Shown: positions 43,691-52,694 of the stretch, piece by piece | Layout of the letters: each line of letters begins with the position of its first letter | Numbering within the stretch: the first letter of the stretch is position 1 | Assembly (NCBI RefSeq): GCF_020524545.1 | Contig: NZ_JAIVLG010000001.1 | Span: 868,001-932,000, forward strand | Reading direction: 5' to 3' | DNA from: Microbacterium paraoxydans | Lineage (GTDB): Bacteria; Actinomycetota; Actinomycetes; Actinomycetales; Microbacteriaceae | DNA length: 64,000 nucleotides | Notes under the pieces: model-generated | Told to the model about the DNA's origin: nothing | The model's input: the letters and a program-made list of their open reading frames with translations, nothing else | Database searches by the model: none | Translations under genes and position numbers: made by a program

Positions 43691-44167
43691 ATGCCCAGGG
43701 AACGCGGAGAGAAGGTCATCGCGACCAATCGTCGCGCACGTCACGACTACACGATCGAGAAGTCGTACGAAGCGGGGATGGTGCTCACCGGCACCGAGGT
43801 CAAGTCACTGCGACAGGGACGTGCGAACCTCAGCGACGGGTACGCGTTCGTCAAGGAGAACGAGGTCTTCCTCGATTCCGTGCACATTCCGGAGTACTCG
43901 CAGGGGAACTGGACGAATCACTCCGCCAAGCGCATCCGCAAACTGCTTCTGCACCGCGAGGAGATCGCGAAGATCGCCCACGCGGTCTCGGCGGGTGGCT
44001 ATACGCTCATCCCGCTCAAGCTCTACTTCTCGGATGGCCGCGCGAAGGTCGAGATCGCCCTCGCGAAGGGTAAGCGCGAGTACGACAAGCGTCAGACACT
44101 GCGAGAGCGCCAGGACACGCGTGAGGCCGAGCGCGCGATGCGCCTGCGCAACCGCGTGGGGGAGTAG
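43691..44167 (+). CDS. smpB: SsrA-binding protein SmpB
   Basis: A 158-residue protein needed for trans-translation, where it delivers tmRNA to stalled ribosomes. The N-terminus NRRARHDYTIEKSYEAGMVLTG and LYFSDGRAKVEIALAKGKR are family motifs, with the basic tail KREYDKRQTLRERQDTREAER at the C-terminus. GGAGAG lies ten bases before the ATG. The tmRNA gene itself is often close to smpB in actinobacteria, but was not found in the short spaces here. It is convergent with the S9 peptidase gene with a ten-base gap. Confidence 0.95.
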   Translation: MPRERGEKVIATNRRARHDYTIEKSYEAGMVLTGTEVKSLRQGRANLSDGYAFVKENEVFLDSVHIPEYSQGNWTNHSAKRIRKLLLHREEIAKIAHAVSAGGYTLIPLKLYFSDGRAKVEIALAKGKREYDKRQTLRERQDTREAERAMRLRNRVGE

Positions 44168-44177
44168 CGCTCAGACG

Positions 44178-46043
44178 TCACCCTCGCGGTTCGAACCCGA
44201 ACACGCGACCGAGGAACGCCAGTTCGCGCTCGAGGGCGTCGACGATCGTTTCGGCGCTGCGGAAACCGTGGCCCTCGCCCGGGTACAGCACGTACTCGTG
44301 ATCGACGCCGCGCGCGGCCAGGGCATCGCGGATCGCCTCCGACTGCGACGGCGGGACCACGCGGTCCTCCCCGCCCTGGAGGAGCAGCACCGGGACGTCG
44401 ATGCGATCGGTGTGCGTCAGCGGTGAACGCTCGACGTACACGTGCTCGCACTCGGGCAGCGGCCCGACGAGTCCGTCGAGGTACGACGCTTCGAAGTCGT
44501 GAGTCTCCGCGGCGAGCATCCGCAGATCGGCGACGCCGTAGCGGCTTATCCCCGCGGCGAACGCGCCGCCGCGCACCAGCGCCGACAGTACCGTCCAGCC
44601 GCCGGCTGAGCCCCCGCGGATGGCGATGCGGGCGGGGTCCGCGAGCCCGGCGTCGGCGAGACCGCGGGCGGCGGAGATCACATCGTCGACGTCCACGACC
44701 CCCCAACGGCCGTCCAGACGCTCGCGATATGCCCGGCCGTAGCCCGTGGATCCGCCGTAGTTCACATCGAGCACGCCGATGCCTCGGCTCGTGTAGTACG
44801 CGATCGCCGAGGAGGAGGCGCCGGAGACGTGTGCCGTCGGGCCTCCGTGCACGAGAACGATGTACGGCGGGAGCTCGTCGTCGGGTGCCGTGGCATCCGG
44901 GTTCGCGGGGGGATAGGCGAAGGCATGCACCTCGCCATGGGCGCCATCGACGTCGATCGGCGCCGCGCGAGGCATCCATCGTGCGTCCACGGGCTCCCCG
45001 CCTCGTACCGTGACGATCTCCCCGGAGTCGACATCGACGACCCACAGTCCCGGCGTCACGTGCGAACCGTTGCCCGACAGCAGTACCCGGCTGCCCTCGG
45101 CATCGTCCACGCTCACATGCCCGTCGCCGGGGACATCGATCGGGCGCGCGGCTCCGTCCGCATCGATCACGACCACCAGGTCACGGCCGTTCGTGCGCAC
45201 CGCGACGAGCCGTCCGTCATCGAGCGGCTGATACCAACGGTTGCCGAGCACCCAGAGTCCGTAGCCCGTGTCGGCGTCCGCGGGCGCGAGCGGGCGGGGT
45301 TCGCCGAGCGGCACGTCGTCGTCGAGAGTGACGCGGTGCAACCCCCAGCGTCCGGCGGAGTCATCGGCGAACACCAGCTCCGCGTCGCTGATCCATTCCG
45401 GCTGCAGTGCCGCCCGCGAGGGCACGGTGTGCACGTCGCCGCCGCTCAGGGCGACGATCCGGACGCGCGCCTCCTCCCACGGCATGCGGCCGCTGTCCCA
45501 CTCGACCCACGCGATCCGCGTCCCGTCGGGGGAGAGCGCGGGGTGGGCGACGAAGCCCTCACTCTGTCTGATCACCCGGATCGCGCTCTCGTCGTCCGCC
45601 GCGGAACCGTCGACGGGGATCTCGACGATCGACCGCGTGTGCGGGGTCGACGACAGGTCCTCGCGCACGGCCAGGAGACGTCCGGCCTGGACCCGCAGTC
45701 CTCCATGCGATGCTCCCTGCGGAGTGAGCGGGACCGGCTCGGCGCCCGGGATCAGCCGGTGCACGCGTTGATCCCCAGCATCGACGAAGTAGAGCGTCCC
45801 CCTGGCATCGGCCGTCCACGCGCCCCCGCCGTACTCGTGCACCCGCGAGCGCGCGCTCCAGGGGGCGGGAAGGACCTCGCCGCCGGAGGAACTCCGCACT
45901 GTCACGCGCCCCTTCTCGGCCGGGACGGACTCCCCCCACCAGATCTCGGATCCCACGAAACGCGCACCGTCGATGCGCGGGGATGACACCGCGACGGAAG
46001 CGGCGGAGAAGGGCGACGGCCAGGAACCGTAGGGGGACGACAT
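44178..46043 (-). CDS. S9 family prolyl oligopeptidase-like serine peptidase
   Basis: A 621-residue cytoplasmic peptidase. Residues 1-360 form a beta-propeller with repeats such as GTRIAWVEWD. The C-terminal alpha/beta-hydrolase domain has the nucleophile in RGGSAGGWTVLSAL near 495, the Asp in LLLQGGEDRVVPPSQSE near 578 and the His in YPGEGHGFR near 604. It may cleave short peptides or act as an acylaminoacyl peptidase. The ATG is six bases after TAGGCT on this strand. It ends ten bases from the smpB stop. Confidence 0.88.
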   Translation of the reverse strand: MSSPYGSWPSPFSAASVAVSSPRIDGARFVGSEIWWGESVPAEKGRVTVRSSSGGEVLPAPWSARSRVHEYGGGAWTADARGTLYFVDAGDQRVHRLIPGAEPVPLTPQGASHGGLRVQAGRLLAVREDLSSTPHTRSIVEIPVDGSAADDESAIRVIRQSEGFVAHPALSPDGTRIAWVEWDSGRMPWEEARVRIVALSGGDVHTVPSRAALQPEWISDAELVFADDSAGRWGLHRVTLDDDVPLGEPRPLAPADADTGYGLWVLGNRWYQPLDDGRLVAVRTNGRDLVVVIDADGAARPIDVPGDGHVSVDDAEGSRVLLSGNGSHVTPGLWVVDVDSGEIVTVRGGEPVDARWMPRAAPIDVDGAHGEVHAFAYPPANPDATAPDDELPPYIVLVHGGPTAHVSGASSSAIAYYTSRGIGVLDVNYGGSTGYGRAYRERLDGRWGVVDVDDVISAARGLADAGLADPARIAIRGGSAGGWTVLSALVRGGAFAAGISRYGVADLRMLAAETHDFEASYLDGLVGPLPECEHVYVERSPLTHTDRIDVPVLLLQGGEDRVVPPSQSEAIRDALAARGVDHEYVLYPGEGHGFRSAETIVDALERELAFLGRVFGFEPRG

Positions 46044-46049
46044 GCTTCG

Positions 46050-46055
46050 AGCCTA
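46050..46055 (-). promoter_or_regulatory. -10 hexamer of the S9 peptidase gene
   Basis: TAGGCT on the minus strand, exactly six bases before the ATG at 46043. Confidence 0.5.
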
Positions 46056-46107
46056 TGGGCCGGTGACACATGGCGTCACACACGTGCGGCGACCGGACGG
46101 GGTGATC

Positions 46108-46232
46108 TAGGTTTCTGGAAACGCCCCGGTTCGTCCGGAGCGTGGAGCGACAGCCGAGCCCGGCACCCGCCCGCGAACGACGCTCTCTGTGTCGTGCGCG
46201 GTCCCCGGCCCGACTTGTCCCCAGGAGAGAAG
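46108..46232 (+). promoter_or_regulatory. metF promoter and structured leader
   Basis: TAGGTT (46108-46113) would start RNA near 46120, giving a leader of about 113 bases. GAGCGT (46138-46143) pairs perfectly with ACGCTC (46180-46185) around a G/C-rich interior with its own GCCGAGCCCGGC stem. AGGAG at 46223-46227 is five bases before the ATG. It could be a riboswitch or protein-bound leader, but it does not fit the SAM-IV or SAH consensus I know. Confidence 0.4.
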
Positions 46233-47180
46233 ATGTCTTTCGAGACCGAGACCTCAGGCGCTCCTCGCGTGCCGTTCTCCTTCGAGCTCTATCCGCCGCG
46301 TTCGGCGTCGAGCGAGGAGGCGCTGCACGACACCGTCCGGCGCCTCGCCGCAGCAGGTCCGGACTTCCTCTCGGTCACGTACGGCGCGGGCGGTTCCACC
46401 GGCGGGCGCTCGCTCGACGTGCTCCGGTTCATCCGCACGCAGACCGACGTCGAGCCGCTCGCGCACCTGACCTGCGTCGGCAACAGCTATGCGGGCGCGG
46501 CGACGCTGATCCGTGAGTTCCTCGATGCCGGCATCCTGAGCTTTCTCGCCCTGCGCGGCGACCCGCCCGCGGGGAAGACCGAGGACTACCTCGGCGACTT
46601 GGAGAGCGCGGCCCAGCTCGTGCAGTTGATCGACCGTGTGCAGGCGGAGCGTGCGCCGTACGAGGAGGCGCCCGTTCCCGGACTCCCCGGTGCCGCCAGG
46701 GTCGATCCGCGCCGCAAGGTGAACATCGCGGTCGCCGCGTTCCCGAAGGGGCATCCCCGCGCCACGCACCGCACGCAGGATGTGGAAGCGCTGCTCGCGA
46801 AGCAGGCGGCCGGGGCGACCTTCGCGATCACGCAGCTCTTCTTCCACCCCGATGACTACCTCGCGTTCGTCGAACGGGCCCGCAGCGCCGGGGTGACGAT
46901 CCCGATCCTCCCCGGCATCATGCCGATCACCTCACCGGCGCGGCTCACGCGTGTGCTCGAGCTCACGGGAGAGGACCTGCCGAGCGAGCTCGCCATCGCG
47001 CTCGACGTCGAGCCGACTGCGGAAGGTCGGCGCGAGATCGGCATCGAATGGGCGGCGCGACTGGCCCGCGACGTCGTGGCCGGGGGAGCGCCCGGCGTGC
47101 ACCTCTACGCCTTCAACCAGCACGAGACCGTCCTCACCGTCCTCGCAGAAGCCGGGATCCTCCCGGCCCTGCGCCGCTAG
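46233..47180 (+). CDS. metF: Methylenetetrahydrofolate reductase
   Basis: A 315-residue FAD enzyme that makes 5-methyltetrahydrofolate for methionine synthesis. Motifs are FSFELYPPRSASSEEALHDT at the N-terminus, VTYGAGGSTGGRS, FLALRGDPPAG and ITQLFFHPDDYLAF, with LPGIMPI downstream. Ser/Asp positions of the folate site are conserved by eye. AGGAG decides the ATG. It is 21 bases upstream of metE, whose product uses the methyl-folate, so the two form a methionine operon. Confidence 0.93.
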   Translation: MSFETETSGAPRVPFSFELYPPRSASSEEALHDTVRRLAAAGPDFLSVTYGAGGSTGGRSLDVLRFIRTQTDVEPLAHLTCVGNSYAGAATLIREFLDAGILSFLALRGDPPAGKTEDYLGDLESAAQLVQLIDRVQAERAPYEEAPVPGLPGAARVDPRRKVNIAVAAFPKGHPRATHRTQDVEALLAKQAAGATFAITQLFFHPDDYLAFVERARSAGVTIPILPGIMPITSPARLTRVLELTGEDLPSELAIALDVEPTAEGRREIGIEWAARLARDVVAGGAPGVHLYAFNQHETVLTVLAEAGILPALRR

Positions 47181-47201
47181 ACCCCGCCGAAAGGAAAGAC
47201 C

Positions 47202-49511
47202 ATGACCGCATTCCCCGAGGGCACCATCCTCGGCTACCCCCGCATCGGCCGCCGCCGCGAGCTCAAGAAAGCCGTCGAGGCGTTCTGGGCGGGCCGCATC
47301 GACGAGGTGGAGCTCGAACGGACCTCCCGGGAGTTGCGCGCGTCGACGCGCGAACGTCTCGCCGAGTTGGGTCTGGGGCGGAAGGACTCCGCGATTCCGG
47401 AGTCCTTCTCGTACTACGACCAGGTGCTCGATGCCGCGGTGACCGTCGGGGCCATCCCGACGCGTTTTGAAGACCTCCGCAGCGTCGACGGCACCGTGGG
47501 GCTCCCCGCGTACTTCACGATCGCCCGAGGAGAGGGCGACCGGGCGCCGCTCGAGATGACCAAGTGGTTCGACTCCAACTACCACTACCTCGTTCCGGAG
47601 ATCGGCCCGGAGACCGTGTTCTCGCTGTCCAGTGACCGCCTCGTCCGGGAGGTCGCCGAGGCCGCCGAGGGGGGACTGATCACTCGACCGGTCATCGTGG
47701 GCCCGGTCACGCTCCTCGCGCTGGCGAAAGCCTCCGACGACGCGCCGCAGGGCTTCGACCCGCTGTCGCGGCTCGACGACGTGCTTCCGGTCTACGCGGA
47801 GCTGCTGGCGCGACTCCGTGCGGCGGGAGCCGAGTGGGTGCAGCTCGATGAGCCGGCGCTCGTGAGCGAGTCGCTCCCCGTGTCCGTGGCTCAGCTGTCG
47901 GATGCCGCGGCTCGAGCGCTGGAGGTGCTCGGTGGTGCGACGGAACGACCCGCGATCCTCGTCGCCGCTCCGTACGCGGCTCTGGGCGCTGTCTTCCCGG
48001 TGCTCGCGGCAGCGCCGATCGAAGCGATCGCCGTCGACCTGGTGCGCGGTGGCGTCCCCGCTCCGGCAGCTGGCCTCGAGGGCAAGACCCTCGTCGGTGG
48101 CGTGGTCGACGGGCACAACATCTGGCGCGGTGACCTGGCGCAGGCGTTCGACCGGCTCGAGACCCTCCGTGCGCTGGGTGCCGCCGTCTCGGCATCGACC
48201 TCGACGTCGCTGCTGCACGTGCCCCACGATGTGACCGATGAGTCCCGGCTCGACGAGCGTCTGGTCTCCTGGCTGGCCTTCGCCGACCAGAAGGTCCAGC
48301 AGGTCGGCGTGCTCGCCCGCGGGCTCACGGCCGGCCGCGACGCGATCGCCGCCGAGCTCGACGCGTCGTCCGCCGCGTTGGCTGATCGGCTCGCAGCACC
48401 GGGCGTCCGAGACGGTGCCGTTCGCGATCGCGTGCTCGGTGCGGCCGACTTCTCCCGCGTGGGTTACGAGGAGCGGGAGGCGGCGCAGGAAGCGCTCGGC
48501 CTGCCCGTGCTGCCGTTGACGACCATCGGCTCTTTTCCTCAGACGGGAGACATCCGTCGGGCTCGCGCTCGGTTCACGCGCGGCGAGATCCCGGCCGAGG
48601 ACTACGACGACTTCCTGCGCCGTGAGGTGGCGAGCGTCGTCGCCCTGCAGGAGGACCTCGGCCTCGACGTGCTGGTTCACGGCGAGCCCGAGCGCAACGA
48701 CATGGTTCAGTACTTCGCGGAGAACCTCGACGGCTTCGCGGTGACGGAGAACGGCTGGGTGCAGTCGTACGGCTCCAGGGCCACTCGTCCGTCGATCCTC
48801 TGGGGCGACGTGTCGCGCCCGGCGCCGATCACGGTGGGCTGGTCCGCGTACGCGCAGTCGTTGACGAGCAAGCACCTGAAGGGCATGCTCACGGGACCCG
48901 TGACGATCCTCGCCTGGTCGTTCGTACGCGATGACCAGCCGCTGGGTGAGACCGCGAATCAGGTCGCGTTGGCCCTGCGCGACGAGATCGCCGATCTGGA
49001 GAAGGCCGGCATCGCGATCATCCAGGTCGACGAGCCCGCCCTGCGCGAGCTCCTGCCGCTGAAGACGGCGGACCAGCCCGCGTACCTCCGCTGGTCCGTG
49101 GACTCGTTCCGACTCGCGACGGGCGGTGCAGCCGCGGGTACGCAGGTGCACACGCACCTTTGCTACTCGGAGTTCGGCGTCGTGATCGATGCGATCCGGG
49201 CGCTCGATGCCGACGTGACCTCGATCGAGGCGGCGCGCAGTCGCATGGAGGTCGTCGCCGACATCGCCGAGGTCGGGTTCGACCACGGCATCGGACCGGG
49301 CGTCTACGACATCCACTCGCCGCGCGTGCCGACGGTCGAGGAGGTCGAGTCGCTGCTGCGTCGAGCTGTGGAGGAGATTCCGACGCGTCAGCTCTGGGTG
49401 AATCCCGACTGCGGCCTGAAGACCCGCGGATACGACGAGACGACGGCGTCGCTGCGCAACATCGTCGAGGCGACGCGTCGGGTGCGCGAGGACGTGAGCG
49501 TCCGCGCGTAA
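47202..49511 (+). CDS. metE: Cobalamin-independent methionine synthase
   Basis: A 769-residue enzyme that methylates homocysteine from a polyglutamylated methyl-folate without B12. The N-terminal half has GYPRIGRRRELKKAVEAFW, and the zinc site in the C-terminal half is formed by QVHTHLCYSEF (His, Cys) and NPDCGLKTRGYDET (Cys), with DIHSPRVPTVEE between. GGAAAG lies just before the ATG. A 23-bp-stem terminator closes the metF-metE unit. Expression from this enzyme rather than MetH implies growth without B12. Confidence 0.96.
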   Translation: MTAFPEGTILGYPRIGRRRELKKAVEAFWAGRIDEVELERTSRELRASTRERLAELGLGRKDSAIPESFSYYDQVLDAAVTVGAIPTRFEDLRSVDGTVGLPAYFTIARGEGDRAPLEMTKWFDSNYHYLVPEIGPETVFSLSSDRLVREVAEAAEGGLITRPVIVGPVTLLALAKASDDAPQGFDPLSRLDDVLPVYAELLARLRAAGAEWVQLDEPALVSESLPVSVAQLSDAAARALEVLGGATERPAILVAAPYAALGAVFPVLAAAPIEAIAVDLVRGGVPAPAAGLEGKTLVGGVVDGHNIWRGDLAQAFDRLETLRALGAAVSASTSTSLLHVPHDVTDESRLDERLVSWLAFADQKVQQVGVLARGLTAGRDAIAAELDASSAALADRLAAPGVRDGAVRDRVLGAADFSRVGYEEREAAQEALGLPVLPLTTIGSFPQTGDIRRARARFTRGEIPAEDYDDFLRREVASVVALQEDLGLDVLVHGEPERNDMVQYFAENLDGFAVTENGWVQSYGSRATRPSILWGDVSRPAPITVGWSAYAQSLTSKHLKGMLTGPVTILAWSFVRDDQPLGETANQVALALRDEIADLEKAGIAIIQVDEPALRELLPLKTADQPAYLRWSVDSFRLATGGAAAGTQVHTHLCYSEFGVVIDAIRALDADVTSIEAARSRMEVVADIAEVGFDHGIGPGVYDIHSPRVPTVEEVESLLRRAVEEIPTRQLWVNPDCGLKTRGYDETTASLRNIVEATRRVREDVSVRA

Positions 49512-49535
49512 CTCGGACCGCGTCGGCACCCCCAC

Positions 49536-49589
49536 ACAGCGTCGAGGCCCCCTCTCAGGAACGTATCTGAGAGGGGGCCTCGACGCTGT
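49536..49589. terminator. Bidirectional terminator with perfect 23-bp stem
   Basis: Arms 49536-49558 and 49567-49589 with an eight-base loop, between convergent metE and lexA. It is the longest perfect stem noticed in the window. Confidence 0.88.
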
Positions 49590-49598
49590 ATGGGGGCC

Positions 49599-50285
49599 TC
49601 AGACCGCCCGGAGTACGGCCACGACCTTGCCGAGCACCACGGCCTCGTCGCCGAGAATCGGCTCGAACGACGAGTTGCGGGGGAGGAGCCAGGTGTGACC
49701 GTCGCGACGGCGCAGCACCTTGACGGTGGCCTCGCCGTCGAGCATCGCTGCCACGATCTCGCCGTTCTCCGCGTTGTTCTGGGAGCGGACGACGACCCAG
49801 TCGCCGTCGCAGATCGCGGCGTCGATCATCGATTCGCCGGAGACCTTGAGCATGAACAGGTCGCCCTTGCCGACCAGTTGGCGAGGCAGGGGGAAGATCT
49901 CCTCCACCTGCTGGTCCGCCGTGATGGGCACACCCGCGGCGATGCGTCCGACCAGGGGGACGAGGGCGGCGTCGCCGACGGGCGTCGCGACGTCGGCAGG
50001 ATTCTCAGCGCCCGCGCCGGGGAGATCGATCAGGACCTCCATCGCGCGCGTCTTGCCGGGATCGCGCCGCAGGTAGCCGCTGAGTTCGAGCTGGCCGAGC
50101 TGGTGCGTCACGCTCGAGAGGGATTTGAGGCCGACGGCATCACCGATCTCCCGCATGCTCGGCGGGTAGCCGTGGTGGGCGATCGAGTTCTGGATGACCT
50201 CGAGGATCGCCATCTGCTTCGGGCTCAGGCTCTTGCGACGGCGCGTTCGCGGTGCCTCCGACTCGGGGGCTGAGTTCTCGCTCAT
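49599..50285 (-). CDS. lexA: SOS response repressor LexA
   Basis: A 228-residue repressor that cuts itself in contact with activated RecA. The winged helix-turn-helix ([19 protein letters not shown]) is near residue 40. The Ala-Gly cleavage site is in [11 protein letters not shown] near 126, the catalytic Ser in VSGESMIDA near 167 and the catalytic Lys in [11 protein letters not shown] near 204. AAGGAG is six bases before the ATG, so unlike most first genes here it uses a normal leader. The divergent LysM gene shares a 288-base regulatory gap. Confidence 0.96.
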   Translation of the reverse strand: MSENSAPESEAPRTRRRKSLSPKQMAILEVIQNSIAHHGYPPSMREIGDAVGLKSLSSVTHQLGQLELSGYLRRDPGKTRAMEVLIDLPGAGAENPADVATPVGDAALVPLVGRIAAGVPITADQQVEEIFPLPRQLVGKGDLFMLKVSGESMIDAAICDGDWVVVRSQNNAENGEIVAAMLDGEATVKVLRRRDGHTWLLPRNSSFEPILGDEAVVLGKVVAVLRAV

Positions 50286-50384
50286 CGTGCTCCTTCAGTG
50301 CGTGATCCGACGTTCGCTCTTCGAATGTCGGAGGCCCGTGATGTGGTGTTCTCATCGAAACCGTATCCGAGAAACGGGCCGATC

Positions 50385-50400
50385 TGGAAGATCTGTTCGA
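50385..50400. promoter_or_regulatory. Candidate SOS box in the lexA-LysM gap
   Basis: TGGAAGATCTGTTCGA matches 10 of the 12 fixed positions of the actinobacterial LexA box TCGAAC-N4-GTTCGA. It lies about 100 bases from lexA and could control both divergent genes. Confidence 0.45.
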
Positions 50401-50439
50401 GCGTGTCGGCCGAATCGCGTTTCCGGTTTCGAAGAACAC

Positions 50440-50472
50440 TTGACAGATGTTCGAACTCGAAGATACCTTCGG
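50440..50472 (+). promoter_or_regulatory. LysM-gene promoter with second SOS-like site
   Basis: A perfect -35 TTGACA (50440-50445), 18-base spacer and TACCTT (50464-50469) predict RNA start near 50476 and a leader of about 98 bases. TCGAAGATACCTTCGG (50457-50472), 9 of 12 positions of the LexA box, covers the -10. Confidence 0.5.
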
Positions 50473-50573
50473 AACGTAGCTTCGCATTCACGGCTCCCGG
50501 CCGAGGCGGGAATGCGAACGCTACGCCAACTTCCTCAGGGTCAGCAGCCCCGAGACAGGCTAAGGAGCACGAC

Positions 50574-50942
50574 ATGAGCAGCATCAGCGTCAGCACCGCA
50601 ACGGTCATCACGGCACCCGCACGTCCCGCCACGAGACTGCGGCTGACGGCGCGTGGTCGCGGTGTGCTGCTCGCTCTCGCCGCCGTGCCGCTGGCCGTCG
50701 GAATCGCTTTCGCGGCGCTCAGCGGTGGCAGCGCCATCGCTTCCGGCGTGGATGCGCCCGCCGCGAGTGTCGAGAGGATGACGGTTCTCCCGGGGGACAC
50801 ACTGTGGTCGATCGCGACCGAGGTCGCACCGAACGCAGACCCGCGCGTCGTCATCGGAGAGATCAGTCGGATGAACCTGCTCCGCGGAGGTGAGCTCCAG
50901 ATCGGTCAGGAGCTCGCGATCCCGGCCCAGTACGTGGACTGA
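50574..50942 (+). CDS. LysM protein, likely SOS-induced division inhibitor
   Basis: A 122-residue protein with a membrane segment at about 28-52 (VLLALAAVPLAVGIAFAALS) and a LysM peptidoglycan-binding domain at about 68-119 (VLPGDTLWSIATEVAPNADP ... GQELAIPAQY). TAAGGAG lies seven bases before the ATG. Position, size and layout match YneA of Bacillus, Rv2719c of Mycobacterium and DivS-like proteins, which are next to lexA and delay division during DNA damage. A cleavage or partner for that role is not visible in sequence. Confidence 0.8.
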   Translation: MSSISVSTATVITAPARPATRLRLTARGRGVLLALAAVPLAVGIAFAALSGGSAIASGVDAPAASVERMTVLPGDTLWSIATEVAPNADPRVVIGEISRMNLLRGGELQIGQELAIPAQYVD

Positions 50943-50981
50943 GCCCCCTCGAAATGTGCGTCATCCGCTCGACCGGCGGCC

Positions 50982-50987
50982 TAGCAT
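50982..50987 (+). promoter_or_regulatory. -10 hexamer of the his operon
   Basis: TAGCAT, seven bases before the GTG at 50995; the ATG inside it (50986) is a less likely start. Confidence 0.45.
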
Positions 50988-50994
50988 GGGAAGG

Positions 50995-52080
50995 GTGACG
51001 CTCTCCCTCCACGATCTGCCGCTCCGTGACGATCTTCGCGAATTGAAGCCGTACGGCGCCCCGCAGGCTCCTCTCCCGGTCGCTCTCAATGTCAATGAGA
51101 ACACCCACCCGATTCCGGACGCCGTCGCGAGCGACATCCTCGACGACATCGCGGTGGCGATCCGTGATGTGAATCGGTACCCGGATCGGGAGTTCACGAC
51201 GCTTCGTGAGGCGTTCGCGGAGTACCTCGGCCATGGGCTCACTGCCGACCAGATCTGGGCAGGCAACGGGTCCAACGAGGTCTTGCAGCACATCCTGCAG
51301 GCCTTCGGCGGCCCGGGGCGGACCGCCTTCGGATTCGCGCCCACGTACTCGATGTACCCGCTCATCGCGCAAGGAACGGGTGCCCGGTGGGTGGCCGGTA
51401 CCCGCGAACCCGACTACACCATCACACCGGAGGACGCAGCGGAGCAGGTGCGCGCCGCAGATCCCGATGTGGTCATCCTCTGCTCGCCGAACAACCCGAC
51501 CGGCACGCCGCTCGGCCTCGAAGTGGTCGAAGCCGTCTACGAGGCCGCGCGCGGTGTCGTCGTCGTCGACGAGGCGTATCAGGAGTTCGCTCCGCGTGAC
51601 GCCCTCTCGGCGTTGACTCTGCTCGACGGACGGCCGCGGCTCGCGGTCTCGCGCACCATGAGCAAGGCGTTCGCGTTCGCGGGCGCGCGGGTGGGTTATC
51701 TCGCCGCCGATCCCGCTTTCATCGACGCCCTGCGCCTGGTGCGATTGCCGTATCACCTCAGTGCCCTCACCCAGGCGGCGGCCGTCGCCGCGCTGCGCAA
51801 CGCCGACGTGATGCTCGGCATGGTCGAGGAGATCGTCGAGCAGCGCGACCGGATCACGGCGACCCTGGAGGCGCTCGGCTACACGCCGCATGAGACGTGG
51901 TCGAACTTCGTCCTCTTCGGAGGGGTGGTCGATCCGCGTGCGACGTGGCAACAGCTGTATGACCGTGGTGTCCTGGTGCGCGACGTCGGCATACCCGGAC
52001 ACCTTCGGGTGAGCGCGGGAACGGAGTCCGAGACCACCGCCTTCCTGGACGCCCTGGCCTCGATAGGATCGGCATCATGA
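50995..52080 (+). CDS. hisC: Histidinol-phosphate aminotransferase
   Basis: A 361-residue PLP enzyme that converts imidazole-acetol phosphate to histidinol phosphate. The family motifs are [11 protein letters not shown], the [15 protein letters not shown] phosphate region, [12 protein letters not shown] near residue 163 and the PLP Lys in [18 protein letters not shown] near 223. GTG at 50995 is favoured by the promoter hexamer; ATG at 50986 would add three residues. It is translationally coupled to hisB (ATGA) and starts the histidine cluster. Confidence 0.95.
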   Translation: MTLSLHDLPLRDDLRELKPYGAPQAPLPVALNVNENTHPIPDAVASDILDDIAVAIRDVNRYPDREFTTLREAFAEYLGHGLTADQIWAGNGSNEVLQHILQAFGGPGRTAFGFAPTYSMYPLIAQGTGARWVAGTREPDYTITPEDAAEQVRAADPDVVILCSPNNPTGTPLGLEVVEAVYEAARGVVVVDEAYQEFAPRDALSALTLLDGRPRLAVSRTMSKAFAFAGARVGYLAADPAFIDALRLVRLPYHLSALTQAAAVAALRNADVMLGMVEEIVEQRDRITATLEALGYTPHETWSNFVLFGGVVDPRATWQQLYDRGVLVRDVGIPGHLRVSAGTESETTAFLDALASIGSAS

Positions 52081-52694
52081 GCAGCCTCGCACTGACCCCG
52101 CGCACCGCCAACCGTGTGCGCAGCACGTCGGAGTCCACCGTCGAGCTCGAGCTGAACCTCGATGGGACCGGTGCGAGCCGCATCGACACGTCGGTGCCGT
52201 TCTTCGACCACATGCTCACCGCCTTCGCGAAGCACTCGCTCACCGACTTGACGGTGCGGGCCTCGGGCGACACCGACATCGACGCGCACCACACGGTCGA
52301 AGACGTGTCGATCGTGCTCGGGCAGGCCATCCTCGAAGCGCTCGGTGACAAGTCGGGCATCTCCCGCTACGGCGACGCGCTCGTGCCCCTCGATGAAGCA
52401 CTCGCGCAGGCGGTCGTCGACATCTCCGGGCGGCCGTATCTCGTGCACACGGGGGAGCCGGCCGGGTTCGAGCACCACCTCATCGGCGGACACTTCACGG
52501 GCTCCCTCGTACGCCACTCGTTCGAGGCCATCGCTTTCAACGCGGGACTGACGGTGCACGTGCGCGTCCTCGGAGGCCGCGACCCCCACCACATCGCCGA
52601 GGCCGAGTACAAGGCTTTCGCACGCGCCTTCCGCCAGGCGAAGGCTCTGGACCCGCTGGTCGACGGAATCCCGTCGACCAAGGGCGCACTGTGA
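52077..52694 (+). CDS. hisB: Imidazoleglycerol-phosphate dehydratase
   Basis: A 205-residue dehydratase acting on imidazoleglycerol phosphate. The two metal-binding motifs of the duplicated fold are [17 protein letters not shown] near residue 70 and [17 protein letters not shown] near 165. It is the stand-alone actinobacterial form, not the two-domain enterobacterial HisB. Start overlaps the hisC stop, and hisH overlaps its stop (GTGA). Confidence 0.96.
   Translation: MSSLALTPRTANRVRSTSESTVELELNLDGTGASRIDTSVPFFDHMLTAFAKHSLTDLTVRASGDTDIDAHHTVEDVSIVLGQAILEALGDKSGISRYGDALVPLDEALAQAVVDISGRPYLVHTGEPAGFEHHLIGGHFTGSLVRHSFEAIAFNAGLTVHVRVLGGRDPHHIAEAEYKAFARAFRQAKALDPLVDGIPSTKGAL

Noticed and set aside
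43628..44177. tmRNA (ssrA) next to smpB
   Set aside because: The gaps around smpB are only 63 and 10 bases, far too short for tmRNA.
46108..46232. SAM-IV or SAH riboswitch before metF
   Set aside because: Local similarity (GGAGCG and a closing GAGCGT/ACGCTC stem) was seen, but the ordered core motifs of neither class are present; kept only as an unclassified leader.
50440..50460. GTTCGAAC-type half palindrome in the LysM promoter spacer as a full LexA box
   Set aside because: Aligned to TCGAAC-N4-GTTCGA it matches only 8 of 12 positions; the neighbouring sites at 50385 and 50457 fit better.
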